Below are positions 1 to 8,385 of a DNA stretch of 39,096 nt, piece by piece. The stretch is taken from assembly GCA_031556275.1 (NCBI GenBank), contig JAVBTG010000040.1:1-39096 (forward strand). The letters are read 5' to 3'. Position 1 is the stretch's first letter, and each line of letters begins with the position of its first letter. The translations under genes were made by a program, and so were the position numbers. The stretch is from JAKPNF01 sp031556275. Lineage in GTDB: Bacteria; Verrucomicrobiota; Verrucomicrobiia; Opitutales; JAKPNF01. The notes beneath the pieces were generated by a model that did not search any database, was not told where the DNA came from, and saw nothing but the letters and a program-made list of their open reading frames with translations.

Positions 1-998
1 GAAACGCCGTGCGAGCAGGAATACGTCGCCAAAATCCCGCCCGGCGAGAGCATCCGCAGCGCGCGCAGATTCAATTCCTTGTACCCGCGCAACGCGCCGG
101 GCACGGCCTGCTTCCCCCGCGCGAACGAAGGGGGATCCAAAATAATCAGATCAAACTGCCGGTCGCGATTCGCCGTGAACCAGTCAAACATGTTGGCCTC
201 AACCGCCTCGACGGTGAGGCCGTTGTGCGCGGCGTTGCGGGTCGTCGCGGCCACGCAGTCGGCGGAAATGTCGACCGCCAACACCTCTTTCGCCCCCGCC
301 TTGGCGCATTGCAGGGCGAAGCCGCCTTGGTTGCAAAACCCGTCGAGCACGCGCCGCCCTTTGGCGTAGCGGGCGACGTTCAGATGTTGAAAACGCTGGT
401 CGAGGAAGAACCCCGTCTTCTGCGCTCCCGGCAAATCGAGCCAATAGGAAACGCCCTCCACCTCCACCCAGCGCGGCTCCCACGTCTTGCCGCTGACAGT
501 GCGCACGACGGGCGTCAGCCCCTCGTACCGCCGCGCAGGCGCGTCGTTGCGGATGATAATGTCCTCCGGTGAAAAAAGCTCTTTTAGCGCCGCGCAAACC
601 GTGTCCAACGCCTTGTCCATCGCGAGCGTGAGCGTCTGCACGACCAGCGTGCCGCCGAAGCGGTCGACGACGAGGCCCGGCAGGTGGTCGGCCTCCGACC
701 ACACGATCCGCCCTGTTGTCATTCCAACAGGTCGTCGCCGTATGCACGCGCCGATCGCGGAGAGAAAAAAGTCCTTGTCCAACCGCTCAACGACCGAGCG
801 CGAGACGCGCCGCCACACGATCTGCGATTTGCCGTTGTAAACGCCCGTGCCCAGCGAGCGGTTGCGCGCGTCGAACAACTCCGCCAGCGACCCGTCGCAG
901 CTTTCGGGAAAACGCTCCTGCACCTCGGAGGAAAACACCCACGGATGCCCGCGCAACACGCGGGGAAAAGGCAAATTCTTCAATCGCAGTCGCAACAT
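1..998 (-). CDS. rlmI: 23S rRNA (cytosine) methyltransferase, RlmI family, 3' end cut by window edge
   Basis: Class I SAM-dependent RNA methyltransferase of the RlmI type, which makes m5C in 23S rRNA. The frame is open from an ATG at 998 to the left edge with no stop, giving 332 residues, so the C-terminus lies outside the window. The N-terminus (about 1-75, starting MLRLRLKNLPFPRVLRGHPW) looks like the PUA RNA-binding domain, followed by an EEHUD-like central domain. The SAM site is visible as VLDGFCNQGGFALQ near residue 215, the motif IV DPPSFARGK near 287, and the catalytic-Cys region TYSCSHG near 325. It lies 46 bases downstream of the LptF/G-type gene on the same strand, so co-transcription is possible. 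Family assignment is firm; the exact target base is inferred from the family. Confidence 0.9.
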   Translation of the reverse strand, partial: MLRLRLKNLPFPRVLRGHPWVFSSEVQERFPESCDGSLAELFDARNRSLGTGVYNGKSQIVWRRVSRSVVERLDKDFFLSAIGACIRRRPVGMTTGRIVWSEADHLPGLVVDRFGGTLVVQTLTLAMDKALDTVCAALKELFSPEDIIIRNDAPARRYEGLTPVVRTVSGKTWEPRWVEVEGVSYWLDLPGAQKTGFFLDQRFQHLNVARYAKGRRVLDGFCNQGGFALQCAKAGAKEVLAVDISADCVAATTRNAAHNGLTVEAVEANMFDWFTANRDRQFDLIILDPPSFARGKQAVPGALRGYKELNLRALRMLSPGGILATYSCSHGV

Positions 999-1044
999 GG
1001 CTTAAAAACAAAAAGATGAAAAAAGAAAACTTCCAAAACCCGAC

Positions 1045-2160
1045 TCACACGGCCTTCTTAAAAAGCCACGCGGAAAACCCGAGCATCGCCACGACCGGAA
1101 TCCACGCCGCCAAAAACGGCGCGATCAGCCCGTTGGAGCCGAGCATCGTGCAGATATTGGCCAAAATATAAAACGCCAGAAACAACCCCGCCGATTTGGA
1201 GACGCCCACCATCGGGTTGGTGCGCACGCCCGCCACCGCGTACGGCACGGCGATCCCCACGACCACAAGGCACACAAAGGGATTCGACAATATGCCGTGG
1301 TACTGCACCAGATAGCTGAGCAAACGCGGGTTGTCCTTGGCCGGAATCGCCTTCAGCACGCTCGTGATCTCAAAAAACGAAAGGTCTTTCGGACGCTTGA
1401 TGAGCGTCTGCATCAGATCCGGCCCCTCCTTCCAATCCGGGTGCGATTTTTCCTTAAAAGTGACCGCGCGCACCGGCTCGCCGCTGACAGGGTCAAACGT
1501 CATCTCCCGCCCGTTGAGCAGCACCCAGTGGTGGTCCACGTCGTCGTAATAGGCCTCGTCGGCGGTGGTGCGCGAGACTTCCCTGCCCTGCGGATCCTTC
1601 TGGTACACGCTCACGCCAAACCCGCGGTACGCGTACTGGCTGAACGAGTTCATCATCCACAGCCGCCCCTCGCGGCGGTTGTCAAACCCCAGCTGCGAGA
1701 CAAGCCCCACCCTGTGACTGCTGCCCTTTTCGCGCGCCTGCGCCGCGAATTCCAAATTGTCCTTGAAGTGGCGCGACTGCTCCACCGAAATCGGCACGAG
1801 CCACGCGTTGAGCGCCAGCATCACCAGCGCCAAAAGTCCGCCCGCCACAAACAGCGGGGCCGCGATGCGCCACAGCGTTATCCCGACGGCCCGCATCGCG
1901 ATAATTTCTTGGTTGCGGTGCAGCTGCCCCATGCAAAACAGCACGGAGATCAGCAAGCTCACCGGCATCACGATCGGCAGCAGGCTCGGGGTCAGCGCCA
2001 CGTAATACCACAGCATCTCCCCCACCGAGGCGTCGGCGTTGAGCAGCTGGTGCAAGGAGGTGTTCGCGTCGACCAGCATCAGCACGCCCAAGGTGGCCCC
2101 CAAAGAGAGGCCGAATATCTTGAGCCATTCGCCAAATATGTACCGATCGAGCAATCGCAT
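1045..2160 (-). CDS. LptF/LptG family lipopolysaccharide export permease
   Basis: Inner-membrane permease subunit of the LptB2FG ABC exporter that pulls LPS out of the inner membrane (YjgP/YjgQ family). The protein of 371 residues starts MRLLDRYIFGEWLKIFGL, the usual family N-terminus leading into TM1. Three more hydrophobic segments follow: one near residues 50-80, one near 100-125, and a C-terminal cluster ending AWIPVVAMLGFSAWLF. The middle region (about 130-270) is the hydrophilic periplasmic beta-jellyroll. An upstream in-frame ATG at 2217 would add 19 residues that do not resemble the family, so 2160 is preferred. It is divergent from the NSS transporter at 2284. Whether it is LptF or LptG cannot be settled from one member; no second copy is in the window. 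Confidence 0.88.
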   Translation of the reverse strand: MRLLDRYIFGEWLKIFGLSLGATLGVLMLVDANTSLHQLLNADASVGEMLWYYVALTPSLLPIVMPVSLLISVLFCMGQLHRNQEIIAMRAVGITLWRIAAPLFVAGGLLALVMLALNAWLVPISVEQSRHFKDNLEFAAQAREKGSSHRVGLVSQLGFDNRREGRLWMMNSFSQYAYRGFGVSVYQKDPQGREVSRTTADEAYYDDVDHHWVLLNGREMTFDPVSGEPVRAVTFKEKSHPDWKEGPDLMQTLIKRPKDLSFFEITSVLKAIPAKDNPRLLSYLVQYHGILSNPFVCLVVVGIAVPYAVAGVRTNPMVGVSKSAGLFLAFYILANICTMLGSNGLIAPFLAAWIPVVAMLGFSAWLFKKAV

Positions 2161-2283
2161 GAAAAAAACAAGCATAGGCGGCACGCCCCCAAAAGTCAGC
2201 CCCAAAAGCCCGCGCACACCGCCCCATTTGTGCTTTTCTCATTCGCGCGGCACCGCTAATATACATCCTGTTTTACCCCTGTC

Positions 2284-4074
2284 ATGCCCAAAGAACTGCG
2301 CCCCGCCGAACAATGGAACACCCGCTTGGGTGCCATTCTCGCCGTCGCGGGCAGCGCGGTCGGGCTGGGCAATTTTTTGCGTTTTCCGGGGCAGGTGGCG
2401 ATGTACGGCGGCGGCTCGTTCATGATCGCCTACGCAGTCTCCTTCATGCTGATCGGCATCCCTCTGTGCCTCGCGGAGTGGACGATGGGGCGCTACGGCG
2501 GCGCGCGCGGTTTTCACAGTTCCTCCGGCGTCCTCTCCTGCGTGCTGCGCCATCCGATAGGGAAATACATCGGCGTCATCAACATCATGGTGCCGATCTG
2601 CCTGTTCATGTATTACGCCTGCATCGAGGCGTGGACGCTGGGCTACGCCGTCAACGCCATGCGCGGGGAGCTGCATTTTGAGACCATCGATCAGGCGCAG
2701 GCGTATTTTGCGAACTTCGTCGGGCTGTCCGAAAACGGGGCGGCCGCCGCCGCCAATCTCGACACGGCGGGCGTCTTTCTGGTGGCCGTCATCTTCATCA
2801 ATTTGCTGATCCTCTGGCGCGGCCTTTCGCGCGGCATCGAGGTGTTCTGCCGCTACGCGATGCCCGCGCTCATCGTCATGGGGCTGGTCATCCTCGTGCG
2901 CGTGCTGACGCTGGGCACCCCCGACGCCGCGCACCCCGACCGCAACGTCGACAGCGGCCTCGGCTTCATGTGGAACCCGGCCAAGACCGTGCTGGAAACG
3001 CGCCAAACGCCCGAAAGCCTCTGGACGCGCGTGCCCGCGAGGGACGGGGGCGATCTCGTCGGCCCCGTCGCCATCGCCGAGGCCCAATCGCGCGTGGACG
3101 CCTCCCCCGAGACGCTCCGCGTCACCCGCATCACGATGTGGCAACAGCTCGCCAACCCCCAACTCTGGCTGGCGGCGGCGGGGCAGGTGTTCTTCACCCT
3201 CTCCGTGGGCATGGCGACGCTGTGCACCTACGCCAGCTACCTCAAACGGCGCGACGACGTCGTGCTCGGCTCCCTCAGCAGCGCGTCGGTCAACGAGTTT
3301 TGCGAGGTGGCCTTGGGCGGGCTCATCACGCTACCGGCGGGGGTGGCCTTCCTCGGCGTGGCGAGCGTCGCGGGGATGTGCAGCTCCTTCGACCTCGGCT
3401 TCAACGTCCTGCCGCTGGTCTTCGCGCACCTGCCTTTCGGCGTCTTCTTCGCGGCGCTGTTTTTCTTCCTGCTGTTTCTGGCGGCGGCCACCAGCTCCCT
3501 CTCCATGCTCCAGCCCGGCATCGCCTTTTTGGAGGAGGCGATGGGCATAGGGCGCAAACAGTCGCTCGTCATCCTCTCCACGCTGACGGTCATGGGGTCC
3601 GGCTACTGCTTCTTTTTTTCCAAAGACCTGCACGCGATCGCAACGCTCGACTTTTGGGGCGGCAATTTTTTGGTCTTCGTGTGCGGCATGACGAATATCA
3701 TCATCTTCTCGTGGTTTTTCCCCCTCAAGCGCGGATGGGAGCAAATGCAGATAGGAGCCGCCATCCGCCTGCCGAATATCTTTAAAACCATCCTGCGCTA
3801 CGTCTGCCCGTGTTTTTTGCTGGTCATTTTCGTCTACTGGTTTTTCGTGAACATCTTCGGCATCGACACGGGCACCGACGCCTCCGTGCAGGTGAGCTCC
3901 TACATCCGCGACCTTTTCGTCGAGCCTAACCCCGTGTCGTGGGGCGGCATCGGCGTCATGGCGTTCTTCTTTGTTTTCGGCATCCTCGTGGTGCGCGCCT
4001 CCCCGCGCCTGCCGATGGCGCACCGCCACCACGCCCGCCTCAAACGCCCGCGCAGAAAGGCCGTTTCATCATGA
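2284..4074 (+). CDS. Neurotransmitter:sodium symporter (NSS/SNF) family transporter, MetP-like
   Basis: Sodium-coupled amino-acid transporter of the NSS (LeuT-fold) family, 596 residues. The N-terminus shows the family signature: WNTRLGAILAVAGSAVGLGN, then FLRFPGQVAMYGGGSF with the Na+/substrate-site segment of TM1, followed by about 12 hydrophobic segments. A hydrophilic insert near residues 215-285 separates TM5/6 from the AGQVFFTLSVGMATLCTYAS stretch of TM6. The stop overlaps the start of a 57-residue membrane protein (ATGA), the arrangement known for MetP-MetS methionine uptake systems. The substrate is therefore plausibly methionine or another neutral amino acid, but this rests on the small-subunit association, not on substrate-pocket residues. 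Confidence 0.9.
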   Translation: MPKELRPAEQWNTRLGAILAVAGSAVGLGNFLRFPGQVAMYGGGSFMIAYAVSFMLIGIPLCLAEWTMGRYGGARGFHSSSGVLSCVLRHPIGKYIGVINIMVPICLFMYYACIEAWTLGYAVNAMRGELHFETIDQAQAYFANFVGLSENGAAAAANLDTAGVFLVAVIFINLLILWRGLSRGIEVFCRYAMPALIVMGLVILVRVLTLGTPDAAHPDRNVDSGLGFMWNPAKTVLETRQTPESLWTRVPARDGGDLVGPVAIAEAQSRVDASPETLRVTRITMWQQLANPQLWLAAAGQVFFTLSVGMATLCTYASYLKRRDDVVLGSLSSASVNEFCEVALGGLITLPAGVAFLGVASVAGMCSSFDLGFNVLPLVFAHLPFGVFFAALFFFLLFLAAATSSLSMLQPGIAFLEEAMGIGRKQSLVILSTLTVMGSGYCFFFSKDLHAIATLDFWGGNFLVFVCGMTNIIIFSWFFPLKRGWEQMQIGAAIRLPNIFKTILRYVCPCFLLVIFVYWFFVNIFGIDTGTDASVQVSSYIRDLFVEPNPVSWGGIGVMAFFFVFGILVVRASPRLPMAHRHHARLKRPRRKAVSS

Positions 4075-4244
4075 CGACCGGCGGCTGGATTATCATGCTC
4101 ACTTCCGTCACCTTGGCGACGTGCTTCATGCTCTGGTGCCTGTGGAAAGTCTTCACAGTCGGCAACGAAGACAAGTCCGGCACGCCCGCTTCCAAAAAAC
4201 CCAAGCGCGGCGACATCTCCGAGATTCCCCCGCCGCATTTGTAA
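4071..4244 (+). CDS. MetS-like small subunit of NSS transporter
   Basis: Very short membrane protein of 57 residues. The start codon overlaps the transporter stop in an ATGA configuration, which points to translational coupling and a fixed ratio of the two products. Residues 5-28 (GWIIMLTSVTLATCFMLWCL) form one transmembrane helix. The remaining 30 residues are charged and proline-rich (KKPKRG, IPPP) and probably cytoplasmic. Size, topology and position match the MetS family of small NSS subunits known to be required with MetP in Corynebacterium. The sequence similarity of such short proteins is weak, so the assignment leans on context. Confidence 0.72.
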   Translation: MTTGGWIIMLTSVTLATCFMLWCLWKVFTVGNEDKSGTPASKKPKRGDISEIPPPHL

Positions 4245-4251
4245 TTTTCCC

Positions 4252-4737
4252 ATGCGCCTCACACACATACTTCTCTCTTCTTTTTTTCTCTGCCTGTTCT
4301 GCGGCTGCGCCTCGACGGCGCAGCACCGCGACCGCCAATACGCCAACGACTGGGACGGCGCGCTTTCGCAGCGCATCCAACAAGGCGTCATCGCTCAGGG
4401 CGACACGCGATTGATGGTCTACGTCGCCTACGGCCCGCCCTTGTATCAGCCAATCCTCACCGACCGCAACCGCGAGCGCTGGGAATACCTCGGCTCCATC
4501 AAGCCCCGCCCCGAATTGCTCAGGCCGCTGGAAACCACGTCCGTGTGCTTTTCCTCCACCAACGACGTGCGCTTTGAAAACCCCTTCCAAACGCAAAATT
4601 CGCTGAAAACCCTCGTTGTCGAATTCGACGAGCAGGGAAAAGTCGTGAGTTTCTCCCTCTTCCCCGCCCCCGCGGGCAGCCGCGTCACCCGCCCCGACTC
4701 CACAGCCTTCCGCTTGCCCGACTTACCAAAGCGGTGA
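4252..4737 (+). CDS. Predicted lipoprotein, unknown function
   Basis: Protein of 161 residues with a clear lipoprotein signal: basic start MRLTHILLSS, hydrophobic core, and a lipobox LFCGC with the acylated Cys at residue 19. The mature part begins ASTAQHRDRQYANDWDGALS. It contains a segment VYVAYGPPLYQ, then RERWEYLGSIK, and ends with a beta-type stretch TLVVEFDEQGKVVSFSLFP. The pattern (a GxPxY-like turn, an aromatic strand, then a VxFDxxGKVxxF strand) recalls the small BamE/SmpA-type lipoprotein fold, but this is only a resemblance. It follows the transporter small subunit by 7 bases and precedes the alkaline phosphatase, so it may be in the same transcript. Function not recognised. Confidence 0.75.
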   Translation: MRLTHILLSSFFLCLFCGCASTAQHRDRQYANDWDGALSQRIQQGVIAQGDTRLMVYVAYGPPLYQPILTDRNRERWEYLGSIKPRPELLRPLETTSVCFSSTNDVRFENPFQTQNSLKTLVVEFDEQGKVVSFSLFPAPAGSRVTRPDSTAFRLPDLPKR

Positions 4738-4769
4738 CTTTTTTAAAAAATCTGTCTAAGCTAGAAACC

Positions 4770-6155
4770 ATGCATTTGCTGCGTCGTTTCCTCATTCTGT
4801 CTCTCGCGCTGTTAGGCGCGCTCCCAGCGCTGTGCGGCGCGCCCAAATATGTCATCCTCTTTGTCGGCGACGGTTTTGGCATGAACGCGCGCTCGCTCGT
4901 CGAAACGGCGATGGGCGAACCGCTTCTATTAAACTCCCTGCCCTCGCGCGCCCGGATGACAACCTCCAACGCCCTCAACGAGACGACGGACTCCGCCGCG
5001 GGCGGCACCGCCATCGCCTGCGGGGTGAAAACCGTCAACCGCGCGATAGGCGTGGACAAAGACCTAAAGCCCGTCGACAGCATCGCCACGCGCCTGCAGG
5101 CGAGGGGTTTTAAAATCGGCATGGTCAGCTCCTCCCCGCTCAACGACGCCACCCCCGCGGCCTATTACGCCCACCAAAACCACCGCAAACACCTCCGCGC
5201 CATCATCGACGAAATGGCCGCCAGCGGGTTTGAATGCTTCGGCGGCACCCCGCCCGTCCACGGCGACAAAGAACTGGACGCGCCGTCGGCAAAACTCACC
5301 CGCGATATCTGCGAGAAAAACGGCTACCTCGTCTTCGAGGGCGAAACATGCCTCGAGCAGTCCCGCCAAACGCCCTCGGATAAAAAAGTCTGCCTTTGGT
5401 TTACCCCCGACACGCCGCGCTTCAACAAGCCCGCCGAGCGCGCCACGCTGGCGGACTTCACGAAAGAGGCGATCCGCCGCCTCGACAATCCCGATGGCTT
5501 TTTTCTCATGGTGGAAAAAGGGGACATCGACTACGCCGGCCACGGCAACGACTCGGGAAAGCTCGTCTGGGAGGTGCTCGACTTCGACAAGGCCGTGAAA
5601 GTCGGGCTCGATTTCCAAAAAGAACGCCCCGATGACGTTCTCATCATCGTGACAGCCGACCACGAAACGGGCGGCCTCGAACTCGACAACCCCACCCACG
5701 AAAGCCTCGAGCGCCTCTTTCGCCAAAAGGAGGGCCTCGTCGAACTGCAAAAAACGGTCAAAAAACTCGCAAAAGAGGCAGCTGAACCGTCTCGCGAAAA
5801 AGTCGTCGCGATTTTGGAAAACGCCCTGCTTTCCGGCGAACCCCCGTTCACGCAAACCGAGCGCGCCCGCATTTGCGCCGCCTACGACAAGTACGTCGAA
5901 TCCCTAAAAAAACCCACCGACGAGACGCTTTCGTGGTTTGAGACCATATACGGCAAATACTGCCCCCCCGTCGTCGAGGCCTTCCACATCCGCGACGAGC
6001 GCGCGAAAATCCGCTTCACCACCTTCCGCCACAGCAACGCCGACGTCTGGACGTCCGCCGTCGGCCCCGGCCACGAATCCTTCGCAACCCCGATGGACAA
6101 CACCGACATCTCGAAAAAGATCGAGGCGATCGTGTTCCCGCAGGTAAAACAATAA
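4770..6155 (+). CDS. Exported alkaline phosphatase
   Basis: Secreted metal-dependent phosphomonoesterase of the alkaline phosphatase superfamily, 461 residues. The start at 4770 gives a good signal peptide (MHLLRRFLILSLALLGALPALCGA); an in-frame ATG at 4734 would add 12 polar residues and overlap the upstream gene. Metal and catalytic motifs appear in family order: LFVGDGFG (first metal Asp), NETTDSAAGGTA (nucleophile Ser in TDSA), VEKGDIDYAGHGND (metal Asp and His), TADHETGG (metal Asp and His), and GPGHESFATPMDNTDI near the C-terminus (last metal His). The VEKG/IDYA block differs slightly from the common VEGG/IDHA. It probably releases phosphate from organic esters in the periplasm. No Pho box was seen. 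Confidence 0.92.
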   Translation: MHLLRRFLILSLALLGALPALCGAPKYVILFVGDGFGMNARSLVETAMGEPLLLNSLPSRARMTTSNALNETTDSAAGGTAIACGVKTVNRAIGVDKDLKPVDSIATRLQARGFKIGMVSSSPLNDATPAAYYAHQNHRKHLRAIIDEMAASGFECFGGTPPVHGDKELDAPSAKLTRDICEKNGYLVFEGETCLEQSRQTPSDKKVCLWFTPDTPRFNKPAERATLADFTKEAIRRLDNPDGFFLMVEKGDIDYAGHGNDSGKLVWEVLDFDKAVKVGLDFQKERPDDVLIIVTADHETGGLELDNPTHESLERLFRQKEGLVELQKTVKKLAKEAAEPSREKVVAILENALLSGEPPFTQTERARICAAYDKYVESLKKPTDETLSWFETIYGKYCPPVVEAFHIRDERAKIRFTTFRHSNADVWTSAVGPGHESFATPMDNTDISKKIEAIVFPQVKQ

Positions 6156-6179
6156 AGCGAAATTTTTATTTTTTAAATC

Positions 6180-6410
6180 ATGGGCATGATTATATCGTTG
6201 TTCCTCGCAATTGCGGGGTCTGTCGCGCTTTATCAAACATTGCACATGAGCATGGACCGGGATTGGGGCGTGATCGCATCCGTCGCGATCATGATATTGT
6301 TTTTCTTGCTCTACACAGGAATATGCGCCCTATTCGGGCTCCCCTGTTTGTTCGGTATATTGGCCTTTTTCATCGTCGGGATTTACGCATTAAAAGCCTA
6401 CTTCCGCTAA
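6180..6410 (+). CDS. Small membrane protein, unknown
   Basis: A 76-residue hydrophobic protein. It has two or three likely membrane helices: about residues 3-20 (MIISLFLAIAGSVALY), 30-52 (GVIASVAIMILFFLLYTGIC) and 54-72 (LFGLPCLFGILAFFIVGIYA). The only polar loop is HMSMDRDW. Its last 4 bases overlap the last 4 bases of mtaB on the opposite strand (convergent tail overlap). No ribosome binding site is evident and no family is recognised. Codon content fits a real membrane gene better than a shadow, since the opposite strand here is past the mtaB stop. Confidence 0.5.
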   Translation: MGMIISLFLAIAGSVALYQTLHMSMDRDWGVIASVAIMILFFLLYTGICALFGLPCLFGILAFFIVGIYALKAYFR

Positions 6411-7714
6411 CCAAATAGTTCGGTCACTTCCCCCTCCATCGCGTCGCCGTGCGGTCGCACGAGTTTCACGCGGGCGAGTCGGTTGCGCAAATCGCGCGCG
6501 TCCTTGGTGATGACGCGCAAAAAATTGTCCGTCAGGCCGGGCCAATAGCCGGGGCGCGGGTTTTCAAAAAGAACCTCGACCGTTTTCCCCAAAAGGCTTT
6601 CGGCCCAACCGCGGTGCTTTTGGGCGGAGAGCCCGCGCAACACGGCGGAGCGGCGGTACCGTTCGGCCACGGGGACCGACTCCGGCATTTTCGCCGACAA
6701 AGTGCCGGGACGTTCGGAGTAGGAAAACACATGCGCGTATTGGAACGGACTTTCCAAAAAGGAACGGCAGGTTTCCTCGAATTCGTCAATCCCCTCGTGC
6801 GGGTGGCCGACCAAAATGTCGGTGCCAAGCCCGATGCCGGGAACCGATTCGGCGGCGTGCCGCGCAAAAGCCAATACTTCTTCCAACGTGTAGCGCCGCC
6901 GCATTTTCTCCAAAATTTTCGCGCTGCCCGACTGGATCGGCAGGTGCAAATACGGCAACAGCGGATGCCCCTTGTCGCGCATGCGGGCGAAAAGGCCGTC
7001 GGCGGGCACGGTCGTCGGTTCAATCGAGCTGATACGCAAACGGTCGATCCCACGCACCTGCGCCAGCGCGTCGATCAGCGCCAAAAAATCGCGTCCGCCG
7101 TGCGCGTACTGGCCGATATTGACGCCGGTGAGCACGAGCTCGCGCACGCCCCTGTGCGCCAAAGATTTCGCCTCCGCCAACGCGTCCTCCCAATCGCGAC
7201 TGCGGGCGACCCCGCGCGCTTTGGGGATGATGCAGTAGGCGCAACCGAAGTTGCAGCCCTCCTGTACTTTTATGTTGGCGCGTTGCGGGAACGGCCCGGC
7301 GTTGGAAGCAAAGGGAACGCTGAAATCGCCCCGCGCCAAAGGCGCGCGCACGACCTCGGGTTTTGTCTTCTTTTTCGCGTCGCCGACGAGCCTTGGCAAA
7401 TCCAGCTTGGCGTCATTTCCGACGATAAGATCAACACCAGCCCATTCTGAAAAATCCTGCGTGTCGGCCTGCGGCAGACAGCCCACGACGGCGACAAACG
7501 CCCCCGGATTGCGCGCGACGGCTTGGCGGATGCTCTGGCGGCATTTGGCCTCGGCCAGCCCCGTCACGCAACAGGTGTTGACAATCACCAAGTCGGCGGG
7601 CGTCTCCTCGGCGGCCGTTGCCCAACCCGCCTGCGTCAGCAGGTCGCGCAACAGCACGCTCTCCGCCTGATTCAGACGGCAACCGTGGGTGAGGATGCGC
7701 GCGCTACGGCCCAT
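6407..7714 (-). CDS. mtaB: tRNA ms2t6A37 methylthiotransferase MtaB
   Basis: Radical SAM methylthiotransferase that adds a methylthio group to t6A37 of ANN-decoding tRNAs; 435 residues. The UPF0004 N-terminal domain holds three cluster cysteines: THGCRLNQAE, NTCCVTG and VVGCLPQ. The radical SAM motif EGCNFGCAYC (CxxxCxxC) binds the second 4Fe-4S cluster, followed by IIPKARG typical of the MiaB/MtaB family. The C-terminus (ARVKLVRPHGDAMEGEV) is TRAM-like. The start at 7714 (MGRSARILTHGC) is chosen because upstream in-frame ATGs lie inside metW; it overlaps the metW stop by 11 bases. The gene is last in a metX-metW-mtaB series on the minus strand. Confidence 0.92.
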   Translation of the reverse strand: MGRSARILTHGCRLNQAESVLLRDLLTQAGWATAAEETPADLVIVNTCCVTGLAEAKCRQSIRQAVARNPGAFVAVVGCLPQADTQDFSEWAGVDLIVGNDAKLDLPRLVGDAKKKTKPEVVRAPLARGDFSVPFASNAGPFPQRANIKVQEGCNFGCAYCIIPKARGVARSRDWEDALAEAKSLAHRGVRELVLTGVNIGQYAHGGRDFLALIDALAQVRGIDRLRISSIEPTTVPADGLFARMRDKGHPLLPYLHLPIQSGSAKILEKMRRRYTLEEVLAFARHAAESVPGIGLGTDILVGHPHEGIDEFEETCRSFLESPFQYAHVFSYSERPGTLSAKMPESVPVAERYRRSAVLRGLSAQKHRGWAESLLGKTVEVLFENPRPGYWPGLTDNFLRVITKDARDLRNRLARVKLVRPHGDAMEGEVTELFG

Positions 7715-8381
7715 CATGCTTCGACACCTCGTACACCGCGTATCCGGCGCACAGGTTCGGCAGCCAACGACACGGTTTCTCCCAGTCACCGCCCAAGTAG
7801 ACGCGGCGGTGAATTTTTAACGAACGCGTCTGGCAAAACTCCTCAAAAGCGGCCACGGAAACGGGGTTGCTCGGGTGCGCGGCGTACCACGGCAAGCCAG
7901 TGTTCTCGCGGACATGGGCGTGGCGGCGGCCCGCCTCCTCGTACGTCTTGCTGCGGGCGCGCTTGCCCTTCATGAGCATGTGCAGGCGGTTGCGCCAGTT
8001 GCCGTAGTTGGCGAAGCTGACCGCGAGGCGCTTGCCCACTTTCAACGCGGACTCCAGCAGTTCGCCCGGCTCGTCCAATTCCTCCAACGTGCGCGAGCAC
8101 ACGATCCAGTCGAAATGCACGCCCTCCTTTTCAAAAGTCGCCAACGCCTTGCGCACGTCGCCCTGCATGACAGAAACGCCGCGTTCGACGCAACCGCGCA
8201 CTTTGCCCAAATCCATATCGACGCCGACGGCGCGCACCTGTTTTATTTTTTGCAAGTGCTCGAGCAAAATACCGCGACCGCATCCCAAGTCCAACACGGA
8301 CGCGCCCTGCCCGATCCACTCACCCAAGATGAGCAGGTCGGTTTCGCGCTTGATGTTTTGGCGGCTGTTGGGCGCGTTCAT
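7704..8381 (-). CDS. metW: MetW-family methyltransferase-like methionine biosynthesis protein
   Basis: A 225-residue class I SAM-methyltransferase-fold protein of the MetW family, which works with MetX in homoserine acylation for methionine synthesis. The nucleotide-binding glycine loop SVLDLGCGRGILLEHL lies near residues 28-43, the acidic end of strand 2 VGVDMD near 53-58, and the motif QGDVRKAL near 72-79. Later family blocks NYGNWRNRLHML and WRNRL-type residues follow, and the C-terminus reads LPNLCAGYAVYEV. The start is 4 bases downstream of the metX stop, so the two are surely co-transcribed; the 3' end overlaps mtaB. Its biochemical role is less settled than that of MetX. Confidence 0.93.
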   Translation of the reverse strand: MNAPNSRQNIKRETDLLILGEWIGQGASVLDLGCGRGILLEHLQKIKQVRAVGVDMDLGKVRGCVERGVSVMQGDVRKALATFEKEGVHFDWIVCSRTLEELDEPGELLESALKVGKRLAVSFANYGNWRNRLHMLMKGKRARSKTYEEAGRRHAHVRENTGLPWYAAHPSNPVSVAAFEEFCQTRSLKIHRRVYLGGDWEKPCRWLPNLCAGYAVYEVSKHDGP

Positions 8382-8385
8382 AAGG

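Noticed and set aside
1297..2259. Long plus-strand open frame of 320 codons opposite the LptF/G gene
   Set aside because: Arg/His-rich shadow of a strong coding gene on the other strand; no domain pattern.
5064..5855. Minus-strand frame of 263 codons inside the alkaline phosphatase gene
   Set aside because: Antisense shadow; the plus strand shows all alkaline phosphatase motifs.
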